64,000 nucleotides of DNA from Rubrivivax sp. (GTDB lineage Bacteria > Pseudomonadota > Gammaproteobacteria > Burkholderiales > Burkholderiaceae_C). Under the pieces are notes generated by a model that saw only the letters and a list, made by a program, of their open reading frames with translations, was not told the DNA's origin and searched no databases. The DNA lies in NCBI GenBank assembly GCA_019635315.1, contig JAHBZT010000005.1, positions 186,001 to 250,000 of the forward strand, in the 5' to 3' direction. Made by a program: the position numbers and the translations under genes. Positions 27,430 through 35,344 of this stretch are shown one piece after another. Within the stretch, counting starts at the first letter, position 1. The number at the start of each line of letters is the position of its first letter.

Positions 27430-28920
27430 TCAGCTGCGCGCCAGGTATTCGCGCCGCTCCCAGGCCGCCGGGTCCTCGGCCGCGGCGTGGCGCGCGAGTT
27501 CGTTGCGGCGCACGGCCAGCAGCACGGTCGCCATCGCCGGCCCCAGGCCCTGCATCAGCACCTCGTCGGCCGCCAGCGCGTCCAGCGCCTCGGCCAGCGA
27601 TGCGGGCAGCGCCGGTGCCTGATCGCCCGCCTCGGCATACGGCGACTCGGTGGCGGGGCCGGGGTCCAGCGTGCGCCGCAGGCCGTCGAGACCGGCCCAG
27701 ACCTGCGCCGCGACATACAGGTACGGGTTGGCCGCCGGCTCGCCGGCGCGGTTCTCGATGCGCGTCGCCGCGTCGCCGGGGCCGCCGATCACGCGCAGCA
27801 GCGCGCCGCGGTTGTCGCGCCCCCAGACGGCCGCCTGCGGCGCCATCGGGCTGCCGCGGTAGCGGCCGTAGGCCGGCATCGTCGGCGCGGCGAGCGCGCT
27901 CGCACCGGCGGCATGGGCCAGCAGCCCGCCCAGCCAGTGCACGCCGGTATCGGACAGGACTTGCCGCGCATCGCGCCGGTCGCCGGCCTGCGCCTCGCGC
28001 ACCAGCGCATTGCCGCCGTCGCGACCGACCAGCGACTGGTGCAGGTGCCAGCCGCTGGCCACCGCATGCGGCAGCGGCGGCCGGCAGCAGAAGCTGGCGT
28101 GGTAGCCGGCGCGGCGCAGCGCCTGGCGCACGCCGTTGCGGAACAGCACCACCTGGTCGGCCGCGGTCAGCGCATCGGTGGCGGCGAAGACGGCCTCGAA
28201 CTGGCTGGGGCCGAGCTCGATCTCCAGCGAACGCAACGGCAGCCCCAGGCCCAGCGCGGTGCGGCGCACCAGCGTCAGCACCTCGTCGGCGCGGTCGGCA
28301 TGGGCCTCCGACAGCAATTGCCAGCCCGGGTGCACCAGGGCCAGCGGCGGCGGCTCGGCCGGCCAGGCGGCCTCGCCGGCCAGGTCGGCGGTGGCCGCGT
28401 CGCCGGCGATGCGCCAGACGTGGAACTCCAGCTCCAGCCCGCAGCGCAGCCCGTGGCCGGCCTCGCGCAGGTCGGCCAGCGCGCGTTGCAGCACGCGCCG
28501 CGGGTCGGCAGCCACCGGCGTGCCGTCGGCCCAGACGGTCTCGGCGCGCACCCAGGCCGTGCCGGGCGCCCAGGGCAGCAGTTGCAGGCTGGCCGGGTCG
28601 GGCAGCAGCAGCAGGTTGTTGGCGGCGCCGAAGCCGGGCAGGCCGTCGAGGCCGCCGGGCTCGAAGACCTTGAAGGCGGTGCGGTCGGCGCTGTCCTTCA
28701 GCAGCACGGTGCTGACCATGCCGATGCCTTCGGCAAATGGCACGCGCAGCCAGGCCGGGTCGGGGCCGACGACCAGCGTCTTGCCGCGCAGCGCGCCGTG
28801 CAGGTCGCACCAGGCCACGCGCAGCGTCTCCACGCGCTCGTCGCGCAGGCGCGCCAGCAGCGCGGCGAGCGCGGCCTCGCGCGCCGGGCTGGCCAGGCCG
28901 CAACGCGAGGCCAGCGTCAT
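27430..28920 (-). CDS. Glutamine synthetase-like amide ligase
   Basis: The 496-residue protein has the glutamine synthetase fold and key motifs: the metal-binding GLELEFHVW, the second IELGPSQFEAVF, the ATP/ammonia-site ASGWHLHQSL, the glutamate-binding NRGALLRVIGG and RIENRAGEPAANPYLY. It is longer at the N terminus and far from housekeeping GlnA; such paralogues often join glutamate or another acid to an amine (gamma-glutamyl amide ligases). The start overlaps the Rieske oxygenase stop by ATGA. Its position suggests activation or protection of an amine before or after oxygenation, comparable in principle to the aniline pathway. Substrate unknown. Confidence 0.88.
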   Translation of the reverse strand: MTLASRCGLASPAREAALAALLARLRDERVETLRVAWCDLHGALRGKTLVVGPDPAWLRVPFAEGIGMVSTVLLKDSADRTAFKVFEPGGLDGLPGFGAANNLLLLPDPASLQLLPWAPGTAWVRAETVWADGTPVAADPRRVLQRALADLREAGHGLRCGLELEFHVWRIAGDAATADLAGEAAWPAEPPPLALVHPGWQLLSEAHADRADEVLTLVRRTALGLGLPLRSLEIELGPSQFEAVFAATDALTAADQVVLFRNGVRQALRRAGYHASFCCRPPLPHAVASGWHLHQSLVGRDGGNALVREAQAGDRRDARQVLSDTGVHWLGGLLAHAAGASALAAPTMPAYGRYRGSPMAPQAAVWGRDNRGALLRVIGGPGDAATRIENRAGEPAANPYLYVAAQVWAGLDGLRRTLDPGPATESPYAEAGDQAPALPASLAEALDALAADEVLMQGLGPAMATVLLAVRRNELARHAAAEDPAAWERREYLARS

Positions 28921-30323
28921 GAAGCGTCGGTCGTCGCCGCCGCGCCCGCCGTGCAGGCGGCGGCGCCGGCCCAGGGCGCCGCGGCGCGCCGGGCCTGCAC
29001 GGCCTGCTGCCAGAAGTCCTGCCAGCCCTGCGCCGGCGCGATGCAGTCGATGGTGGGCGGGCCGCGCAGCGCCGCGGCCTGCGCGGCGTCCAGCGCCATC
29101 GGCGGCGTGCCGCCCGCGCGCACGGTCTCGATGGCCTTCAGCAGCTGCCGCCGGTTGGCCATGATCACCTTGTCGCTGGTGCCCAGGTGTTCGCGCGTGC
29201 GGTCCTGGATGGCGCCCATGCTCTCCACTGCCCACTGGTCGTGCACGTTGATGTCCTGCTCGCCCATGCCGAGGTAGGTGCGCGTGCGCTGCTCCGCTTC
29301 GCTGTAGCCCCAGTCGTCATGGCGGCCGCGGCGCGGCAGGTAGTCGGGCAGGAGGGTGTTGACCAGGCGCTGCGCGCGCATCGTCTCCTTGTCCAGCGGG
29401 GCGTCGAAGCTGGTGAAGAAGCTGTACCAGTAGGTGTTGACGTCGTCCACCGGCACGTGCAGCTGCGTGATGGTCAGCGTCTCCGACAGCGGGATCACGA
29501 AGCCCTGCGGGAACAGCGACCAGGTCACGCGCACGTGCGTGCGCATGTCGTCGATCAGGCGCAGCGTGGTCAGCCGCGTCAGCCCGGGCGCGACTTCCTC
29601 GTGGCGGATCTCCGGGCTGCACACCTCGCGCAGCACGCGCGTCATCGGCCAGCGCTGGCCGTCGACCGTGCCCACGCTGGCGGACCGGAACTGGCGGCCG
29701 TAGGCGCGCGCCGGGTCGGCCGTGGCGTCGTCGTCGTCCAGCATGCGGTGCAGGAACGACGGGTGCGCGGGGTCGATGCCCACCTCCACCGCCTGCAGCC
29801 AGTTGCAGCGCCACAGGCCCTTGAAGGCGAAGCTGTGGCTGGCCGGCGCGGCGAAGCAGTCGAAGGCCGGCAGTTCCGGCGGCGGCAGGTCCTCCGGCCC
29901 CAGGTACGCGAACAGCACGCCGGCGGCCACGCGCAGCGGATAGCTGCGCTGGCGCACGCGCTGGCACAGCGTGCTGCCGGCGGGCTCGGCCGGCGTTTCC
30001 AGGCAGCGGCCGTCGGCGGCGAATTTCCAGCCGTGGAAGGGGCAGCGGATGCCGTCGCCTTCGTGGCGGGCGAACTTCAGGTCGGCCCCGCGGTGCGGGC
30101 AGTCGCGGTCCAGTAGCGAAAAGGCCCCGGCCGCGTCGCGCCACAGCACCAGGTCCTGGCCGAGCAGGCGCACCGCCTTCAGCGGCCGCGTGGCCATGGC
30201 CGGGTCCAGCCGCGGCTCGAATTCGTCCAGCAGCGCCACCGGCTGCCAGTAGCGGCGCAGCAGATCGCCGCAGGGCGTGCCCGGGCCGATGCGGGTGACG
30301 AGTTCGTTCTGCGCGGCTTGCAT
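28917..30323 (-). CDS. Rieske non-haem iron oxygenase, phthalate-dioxygenase type
   Basis: The 468-residue protein has an N-terminal Rieske domain with ligands Cys75-x-His77 (DCPHRGADL) and Cys94-x2-His97 (RCPFHGWK), then the catalytic domain with the mononuclear-iron pattern GIDPAHPSFLH. Overall layout and length match the phthalate 4,5-dioxygenase and related single-subunit (alpha only) oxygenases. The C-terminal 40 residues are alanine-rich. It is the first gene of a tight operon with the glutamine-synthetase-like ligase, ferredoxin and a TRAP transporter, so it probably oxygenates an imported aromatic or amine compound. Confidence 0.9.
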   Translation of the reverse strand: MQAAQNELVTRIGPGTPCGDLLRRYWQPVALLDEFEPRLDPAMATRPLKAVRLLGQDLVLWRDAAGAFSLLDRDCPHRGADLKFARHEGDGIRCPFHGWKFAADGRCLETPAEPAGSTLCQRVRQRSYPLRVAAGVLFAYLGPEDLPPPELPAFDCFAAPASHSFAFKGLWRCNWLQAVEVGIDPAHPSFLHRMLDDDDATADPARAYGRQFRSASVGTVDGQRWPMTRVLREVCSPEIRHEEVAPGLTRLTTLRLIDDMRTHVRVTWSLFPQGFVIPLSETLTITQLHVPVDDVNTYWYSFFTSFDAPLDKETMRAQRLVNTLLPDYLPRRGRHDDWGYSEAEQRTRTYLGMGEQDINVHDQWAVESMGAIQDRTREHLGTSDKVIMANRRQLLKAIETVRAGGTPPMALDAAQAAALRGPPTIDCIAPAQGWQDFWQQAVQARRAAAPWAGAAACTAGAAATTDAS

Positions 30324-30370
30324 GGCCCGCGCAGTCTAGGCAGCCGCGCGCAAGCGGCGCAACCAAGGAA

Positions 30371-30408
30371 ACGCGCAGGCGCCGGGTCGTGGCCGGGCGC
30401 CTGCGCGT
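30371..30408 (-). terminator. Terminator behind the MBL hydrolase gene
   Basis: A perfect 13-base inverted repeat (30371-30383 with 30396-30408) encloses a 12-base loop and is followed on the minus strand by TTTCCTT. It lies between the MBL gene end and the Rieske operon start, so it separates the two transcription units. Confidence 0.75.
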
Positions 30409-30448
30409 GGTCGCTGCAGCGCCCGGGCGGCGTGCCGGGCGCCGGCGC

Positions 30449-31273
30449 TCAGGCCGCGGACTCGAGCAGCGTGCGCGCGATCAGCTCGTCCAGCAGCTCC
30501 TGCCCCGGCAGCGGGATCAGCGGCGCACCGGCCAGGCCGCGCACGCGGTCGAAGGCGTCGTCCAGGCGCTGGCCACGCAGCACCGGGCCGTGCGCGGAGG
30601 CGACCACGCGTGCACCGAAGGCCTCGACGCTGTCGACATGGCGGTTGTAGACCGCGCGGTCCAGCCAGGGGTGCCAGGGCGAGACCGCGCTGCCGAAGGT
30701 GGAGAACTGCTCCAGCGCCTCGGCCGGCAGCTCGTCGGCGTCCAGCGCGCCCGGCGTCAGCGCGGCGAAGGTATCGACGATCCACATCGCGCCGCTCTTC
30801 GGGTCGTACAGGCCGCGCGTGGTGGGGCCGTCGAAGATCGGCGGGCGGAACAGGTGCAGCGTGCGGTCGCCGACGTCCAGCCGGTCGCCGGGCTCCAGCC
30901 AGCGCATACGGTGCAGCGGCAGGCCGGGTTTCTCCAGCCCCAGGCGCTCGACGCTGAAGAAGTTGGTGACCAGCGTCGCCTTCGGGCAGCGCTCCAACAC
31001 GTCGAGCAGCGCCCCGGTGTGGTCGCCGTCGTCGTGCGACAGGAAGACCCAGCGCACGTCCTCGGGCTCGACGACGGCGAAGGCTTTCTCCAGCCACTGC
31101 GTGCGGTGCACCGGCGCGCCGGTGTCGACGATCACCGGCTCGCGGCCGCGGATGATCATCGAGTTGGCGGGCAGGAAGACACCGTCGCCGCCGGGAGCGA
31201 GGTTGGGGATCAGCCAGGTGTCGGCGGCGATGCGCATCGGCGCGGTGGCAGGGACGGAAGCTGCGGTATTCAT
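30449..31273 (-). CDS. MBL-fold metallo-hydrolase
   Basis: The 274-residue product is a metallo-beta-lactamase fold protein with the metal motif SHDDGDHTGAL (H-D-D-G-D-H), a later VDTFAAL and SAHGPVL carrying the last histidine. The arrangement resembles the diiron lactamase-like domain of flavodiiron/ROO proteins without a flavodoxin part. The ATG at 31271-31273 precedes MNTAASVPATAPMRIAADTWLIPN. It is divergent from the dihydrofolate-reductase-fold gene. Its substrate is unknown. Confidence 0.87.
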   Translation of the reverse strand: MNTAASVPATAPMRIAADTWLIPNLAPGGDGVFLPANSMIIRGREPVIVDTGAPVHRTQWLEKAFAVVEPEDVRWVFLSHDDGDHTGALLDVLERCPKATLVTNFFSVERLGLEKPGLPLHRMRWLEPGDRLDVGDRTLHLFRPPIFDGPTTRGLYDPKSGAMWIVDTFAALTPGALDADELPAEALEQFSTFGSAVSPWHPWLDRAVYNRHVDSVEAFGARVVASAHGPVLRGQRLDDAFDRVRGLAGAPLIPLPGQELLDELIARTLLESAA

Positions 31274-31586
31274 GGCGGGTGCTCGTGGTGGCGGGGGTGC
31301 GGACGCGGTTCGGTTCGTCGCGGCGCGGTCCGCCGGCGGCCACGGCTGACCGGCTGCGCCGCGGCGCCGGCAGTTCGGCCGCGGAGCCTGGCCACAGGGA
31401 CCGGGGTGCCCGGGGCGGCTCCGACAGGACGAGATCGTGCCCAGGGGCCAGCCGGGCGGCATCGGCCATTTGGGGCCATCGGTGGCCATGCGGCGGGCCA
31501 TGCCGGGCCGTGCAGCGGGCCACGGCTGCCCGTCGAATCGCGCCACCCGCATTCGTCATACAGTGATCTGCCACCGGAGGACCGCC
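31274..31586. other. Divergent intergenic region
   Basis: This 313-base gap separates the MBL gene (minus) and the DHFR-fold gene (plus). It is moderately GC-rich and contains a cluster of GGCCAT words (31463-31505) with irregular spacing, and a less GC-rich stretch CATTCGTCATACAGTGATC just before the DHFR-fold gene that may hold its promoter. No gene or firm operator is recognised. Confidence 0.5.
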
Positions 31587-32249
31587 ATGAGCCGACTGCG
31601 CAATGCCAGCTTTGCCCTCTCGCTGGACGGCTACGGCGCCGGGCCGTGCCAGAGCCTGGACCAGCCGATGGGCGAGAACGGGACCGAACTGCACCACTGG
31701 GCCTTCAGGACGCGCACGATCCAGCGCCTGTTCGGCATCCAGGGCGGCGAAGCAGGCGTGCAGGGCACGCAGGGCGTGGACGACGGCTACATCGTGCGCG
31801 GCTTTGCCAACGTCGGCGCCTGGATCCTGGGCCGCAACATGTTCGGCCCCGTGCGCGGGCCCTGGCCTGACCTGACCTGGCGCGGCTGGTGGGGCGAGGA
31901 GCCGCCCTACCACGTGCCGGTCTTCGTGCTGACCCACCACCCGCGGCCCGCGCTGGAGATGGCCGGCGGCACCATCTTCCACTTCGTCGCCGACGGCATC
32001 GAGTCGGCGCTGCGGCAGGCCCGCCAGGCCGCCGGCGACGCCGACGTGCGCCTGGGCGGCGGCGTGGCGACCCTGCGCCAGTACCTGCGCGCCGGACTCG
32101 TCGACGAGATGCACCTGGCCGTCTCGCCGGTGCTGCTGGGCCAGGGCGAGCACCTGCTGGAGGGCATCGACCTGCGCGCACTGGGCTATGCCTGCACCGA
32201 GCAGGTGGCGGGGGAGAACGCCATGCACTACGTGCTGGCGAGGCGCTGA
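31587..32249 (+). CDS. Dihydrofolate reductase-fold (RibD C-terminal) protein
   Basis: The 220-residue product belongs to the RibD C-terminal/dihydrofolate-reductase-like family: N-terminal RNASFALSLDGYGAGP, a GRNMFGPVRG loop, VFVLTHH, the NADPH-site DVRLGGGVATLRQYLRAGLVDEMHLAVSPVLLGQGEHLL and a C-terminal strand. Such stand-alone proteins are NADPH-dependent reductases with mostly unknown substrates. GGAGGA at 31576-31581 gives a good ribosome site. It is the last native gene before the foreign island. Confidence 0.9.
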   Translation: MSRLRNASFALSLDGYGAGPCQSLDQPMGENGTELHHWAFRTRTIQRLFGIQGGEAGVQGTQGVDDGYIVRGFANVGAWILGRNMFGPVRGPWPDLTWRGWWGEEPPYHVPVFVLTHHPRPALEMAGGTIFHFVADGIESALRQARQAAGDADVRLGGGVATLRQYLRAGLVDEMHLAVSPVLLGQGEHLLEGIDLRALGYACTEQVAGENAMHYVLARR

Positions 32250-32265
32250 AGGCTGCGGTGGCGAT

Positions 32266-32283
32266 TACATCAGCACGACGTCG
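32266..32283 (-). repeat. Left boundary repeat of the island (copy of rng 3' end)
   Basis: These 18 bases match 39791-39808, the 3' end of rng, at 17 positions. Read on the minus strand they encode FDVVLM and a stop (TAA), against YDIVLM and TAG in rng. This looks like an attachment-site scar or a leftover of the original rng end. Confidence 0.75.
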
Positions 32284-32428
32284 AACCGAGGGGCTTGAAT
32301 CGAGAAGCGTTGGCAGGGCACCGGTTTGCGTTCGCACCTGCGGCACAGCGCGCTTCGAACTGCCCGTCTGGCTATCTGGATCGCATGGGCACAGACGGGA
32401 TGGCACGGGCCGCCGTGGCTCAAGACCC

Positions 32429-32827
32429 TCACGCAGCCCAGTTCGCCAAGCGCAACCCGGGCACACGCTCGAACTCGCGCAGATTGTTGGTGACCAGGGT
32501 CACGCCCAGGGCCTGGGCATGGGCGGCGATCAGGCTGTCGTAGGGACCGATCGGCGTGCCCTGGCCGGCGAGCCATGACCGCACCTGACCCGCCACCTCG
32601 GCGGCCGGCGCATCGAATTCCGCCACTTCCAGTGCCGCGAGGAAGCGTCGAAGCACCTCCGCATTGCGCGCCGAACCGGTGCGCGCCACGCCGTAGAAGA
32701 GTTCCGACGCGGTGATCGCCGACACGCCCAGGCCCTCGGCATGGTGCTCGCGCAAGGCCTGCAGGACCCTGGGCGGGCGCTCGTTGATGGCGTAGATGCA
32801 GATGTCGGTGTCGAGCATGAAGCGCAT
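32429..32827 (-). CDS. vapC: VapC-type PIN-domain toxin
   Basis: The 132-residue PIN-domain protein has the four acidic active-site positions expected of VapC ribonucleases: MLDTDICIY at the N terminus, the mid-sequence SAITASELFYGVARTG with the conserved Glu, GPYDSLIAAHA and the C-terminal VTNNLREFERVPGL. VapC toxins cut tRNA or rRNA. It starts 18 bases after vapB in the same operon. It is at the left end of the island, after an apparent boundary repeat, and so probably arrived with it. Confidence 0.93.
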   Translation of the reverse strand: MRFMLDTDICIYAINERPPRVLQALREHHAEGLGVSAITASELFYGVARTGSARNAEVLRRFLAALEVAEFDAPAAEVAGQVRSWLAGQGTPIGPYDSLIAAHAQALGVTLVTNNLREFERVPGLRLANWAA

Positions 32828-32845
32828 CGCGCGGCCCTGCCCGCG

Positions 32846-33091
32846 TCAGCGCGCAATGCGAAGCGGCGCCCGCCGCTGCTGCTGCGCCGGCTGCTCGCGC
32901 TGCAACACGGTGCCGGGCTCGAAGTCCATCAGGGCGTCGATCAAGGCATCGGGGCCCGCCGGCGGCACCGCGCTCAGGACCACGTCGTTGCCGACGCGGC
33001 GCACGTGAACCTCCGTTCCTTCGAAGCGGAACTCCTTGGGCAGGCGCACGGCCTGGCTGCCGCCGTGGTTGAAGAGTTTGGCTGCGGGCAT
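32846..33091 (-). CDS. vapB: VapB-type antitoxin
   Basis: The 81-residue product starts with [27 protein letters not shown], the typical AbrB/SpoVT-type swapped-hairpin DNA-binding domain of VapB antitoxins, and ends with a short, basic toxin-binding tail rich in Gln and Arg. It precedes vapC by 18 bases. A 19-base inverted repeat 40 bases upstream is the likely auto-operator. Confidence 0.93.
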   Translation of the reverse strand: MPAAKLFNHGGSQAVRLPKEFRFEGTEVHVRRVGNDVVLSAVPPAGPDALIDALMDFEPGTVLQREQPAQQQRRAPLRIAR

Positions 33092-33131
33092 GTGTAGTCC
33101 AGACGCGGAAGTCGTGGTCAGTGTAGCATTT

Positions 33132-33150
33132 GTAGATACTGCGTATCTAC
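33132..33150. promoter_or_regulatory. Inverted repeat operator of vapBC
   Basis: GTAGATACTGCGTATCTAC is an 8-base perfect inverted repeat around a TGC centre, just upstream of vapB, in an AT-rich patch. VapB or VapBC complexes bind such repeats and repress their own operon. Confidence 0.75.
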
Positions 33151-33269
33151 TTCTTGATCCCGAAGGATCGGAACCCGGCGTCGACAGGAAGGTTCAGCCG
33201 TACAGGGTCCTCTGGTCTCAAGCGTGCGGACCTGGAACAGCGCTACTGACCACCCGGATCCGGAGGTAG

Positions 33270-33500
33270 AGGCTCAGGCTCCGAACTTCGGGCCGGCGCC
33301 TCGCGGGCCCACTTGATCGACTCCAGCGGCTAGCGGCCGTCGAACTGTTCCGCGAACTGTCGCGAGCGAACCCGGAGGTCGGGCTCAAACGGCAGTTCCA
33401 CGGCTTTCGGCATGCCTGCCAGCAACTGGGCCTCGTGCCGCCTGAGAGCGTGGAGGCGCTGAGCGTGCTGGATCGCCAGCTCACCGGCGAGCAAGTCTGA
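33270..33500 (+). pseudogene. Truncated open reading frame, possible gene remnant
   Basis: One plus-strand frame stays open from about 33270 to a TGA at 33498-33500 and reads as a normal-looking soluble protein piece (LQRLAAVELFRELSRANPEV, then FHGFRHACQQLGLV), about 76 codons, without a start codon or ribosome site. It looks like the 3' end of a decayed gene. The rest of 33151-33628 has no recognised gene. Family not recognised. Confidence 0.35.
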
Positions 33501-33585
33501 CAGGCCAGCGGCGCCATTGCGGCCAAGGACGATGCCGCCGCTTCACTCTCGGCAGATACCGCCGGGGTACTTCAGGGTCTCCATC

Positions 33586-33612
33586 TGCACCGTCGTGGTG
33601 TAATGTGGTGCA
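33586..33612. promoter_or_regulatory. Possible operator before the defence operon
   Basis: An inverted pair TGCACC (33586-33591) and GGTGCA (33607-33612) flanks a direct repeat GTGGTG-TAAT-GTGGTG, 17 bases before the ribbon-helix-helix gene. Ribbon-helix-helix proteins usually bind short repeats of this size, so auto-regulation is plausible. Confidence 0.35.
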
Positions 33613-33628
33613 ACCTGAAGCACCCCCC

Positions 33629-33835
33629 ATGGCACTCGCAGCGAAGCAGCAGCAACCCGCGACGAAGGAAGGGACGCGCGCGTCCGTGACCTTCCCGGCC
33701 GACCTCTATGCCGAGTTGGAACGCATTGCCGCTGAGAAGAAGGTCTCCGTTGCCTGGGTCGTGCGCGACGCCGTCGAGAAGTACATCGAGGCGCAGTACC
33801 CGCTCTTCCGCTCGCAGACCGAAGGAGTACGCTGA
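33629..33835 (+). CDS. Small ribbon-helix-helix (CopG-like) protein
   Basis: The 68-residue product contains RASVTFPADLYAELERIAAEKKVSVAWVVRDAVEKYIE, a classic ribbon-helix-helix DNA-binding domain: beta strand, helix, turn, helix. It overlaps the methyltransferase start by one base (TGATG) and is therefore translationally linked to it. It probably represses the operon or times its expression so that methylation precedes restriction. The ATG at 33629 is chosen; a GTG at 33605 is possible but lies within the putative operator. Confidence 0.82.
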   Translation: MALAAKQQQPATKEGTRASVTFPADLYAELERIAAEKKVSVAWVVRDAVEKYIEAQYPLFRSQTEGVR

Positions 33836-35340
33836 TGAGCCGAGAGCTGCTAGCCATCCGCGCGAAGATTCAACGCATCGAAGCGGGCGGCAACCCCCGC
33901 GTACTCGACCTGTTCGCCGGCTGCGGCGGCCTGTCCCTCGGCTTTCACAGGGCCGGGTTCACCATCGCCGCAGCGGTGGAGTTCGACCCGCACGCGGCGC
34001 TGTCGCATGGCCGGAACTTTCATGCGGGCGATCCGGCCCACTCAATGCCACGCGACATCACGACGACGAGTCCGGCCGACCTCGTTCGCGACCTGAATCT
34101 TGGCGGCATCGCCGAGGCGTTTGACGTGCTGGTCGGCGGTCCACCCTGCCAAGCCTTTGCTCGCGTCGGCAGATCCAAGCTGCGCGAGATCGACGCGCAT
34201 CCGGAGGCTTTTAAGCGCGATCCACGGGCTCAGCTGTATGTCGACTATCTGCGCTATGTCGAGGCCTGCGTACCGCTGGCGGTCGTCGTCGAAAACGTGC
34301 CGGATGCCCTCAACCACGGCGGCCAGAACATCGCCGAGGAAATCGCCGAGGCGCTTGAAGAGCGGGGCTATGTCGCCCGCTACACGCTGCTGAACGCCGC
34401 CTTCTACGGCGTGCCGCAGATGCGCGAGCGCATGATCCTCATCGCCTATCACCGCGAACTGGCCAAGGCCGTATCCTTTCCGGAACCCACGCACTGGGTC
34501 GATCTGCCACCCGGCTACGAAGGTTCACGCGCGGTCGCACTGAAGCTGCTGGGCGAAGACCTGTTCAGCGACGCTCACTCATACATGCCGGCGCCACAGC
34601 CTGCGCCGACGCTGCCGCCGGCCGTAACGGCGGGAGACGCAATCGGCGACCTACCGGCGATTGACGCGCGCAAGCTTCTGAAGAGCGGTGAGCTGCGCCG
34701 CGGCGCGCGGCGTTTCGACACCCCGCTGCCGTACGGCGGCGAACCGCATACCGCCTATGCAAGGCTGATGCGCCGCTGGCCGGGCTTCGAGGCACCGGAA
34801 GCTCTGATGGATCACGTGATCCGCTATCTGCCGCGGGACTATTCGCTCTTCGCGCGCATGGACCCCGGTGACCAGTACCCGGAGGCGTTCCAGCACGCCC
34901 TGAAGATGTTTGAGCAGCATCTGAATCTGCTTGCGAAGCAGGGCGTAAACGTCAGGCCGGGATCGAAGCAGTACGAGGACATCAAGGCGTCCATCGTGCC
35001 GCCCTACGACGCTGGCAAGTTTCCGAACAAGTGGCGCAAGATGTGGCGGGACAAGCCCGCGCGCACCCTCCTCGCGCATCTGGGGAAGGACAGTTACAGC
35101 CATATTCACTACGACAGCCGCCAGGCGCGCACGATCTCGGTCCGCGAGGCCGCGCGTCTGCAGTCGTTCCCCGACGGCTTCGCCTTCGCCGGCTCGATGA
35201 ATCCCGCCCTTCGGCAAATCGGCAACGCCGTGCCGCCGCTGCTGGCCTTCGCCGTGGCGCAGAAGGTGATGGCCGCACTGGAGACCGCTGCGGCATCAGT
35301 GCAGCCGGAACAGCCGCAGGCACTCGCCCTGGCTGGGTAG
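33835..35340 (+). CDS. DNA cytosine-5 methyltransferase
   Basis: The 501-residue enzyme shows the m5C methyltransferase motifs in order: motif I DLFAGCGGLSLGF (from Asp25), motif IV GGPPCQAF with catalytic Cys105, motif VI VVENVPD, motif VIII QMRERM, a long variable target-recognition region about residues 230-400, then motif IX around TISVREAARLQSFPD and motif X QIGNAVPP. It probably protects host DNA from the nuclease encoded next to it. The large recognition region suggests a specific site, which cannot be read from sequence. Codons ending in A or T are more frequent than in neighbouring native genes. Confidence 0.96.
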   Translation: MSRELLAIRAKIQRIEAGGNPRVLDLFAGCGGLSLGFHRAGFTIAAAVEFDPHAALSHGRNFHAGDPAHSMPRDITTTSPADLVRDLNLGGIAEAFDVLVGGPPCQAFARVGRSKLREIDAHPEAFKRDPRAQLYVDYLRYVEACVPLAVVVENVPDALNHGGQNIAEEIAEALEERGYVARYTLLNAAFYGVPQMRERMILIAYHRELAKAVSFPEPTHWVDLPPGYEGSRAVALKLLGEDLFSDAHSYMPAPQPAPTLPPAVTAGDAIGDLPAIDARKLLKSGELRRGARRFDTPLPYGGEPHTAYARLMRRWPGFEAPEALMDHVIRYLPRDYSLFARMDPGDQYPEAFQHALKMFEQHLNLLAKQGVNVRPGSKQYEDIKASIVPPYDAGKFPNKWRKMWRDKPARTLLAHLGKDSYSHIHYDSRQARTISVREAARLQSFPDGFAFAGSMNPALRQIGNAVPPLLAFAVAQKVMAALETAAASVQPEQPQALALAG

Positions 35341-35344
35341 CTCT

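Noticed and set aside
31463-31505. Cluster of GGCCAT words as a possible operator array
   Set aside because: Spacing is irregular and such words are expected often in this base composition.
33270-33500. HGFRH motif in the decayed frame, as in tyrosine recombinases
   Set aside because: Only this five-residue match is present; the flanking residues and the other catalytic positions of integrases are missing, so I do not call an integrase remnant.
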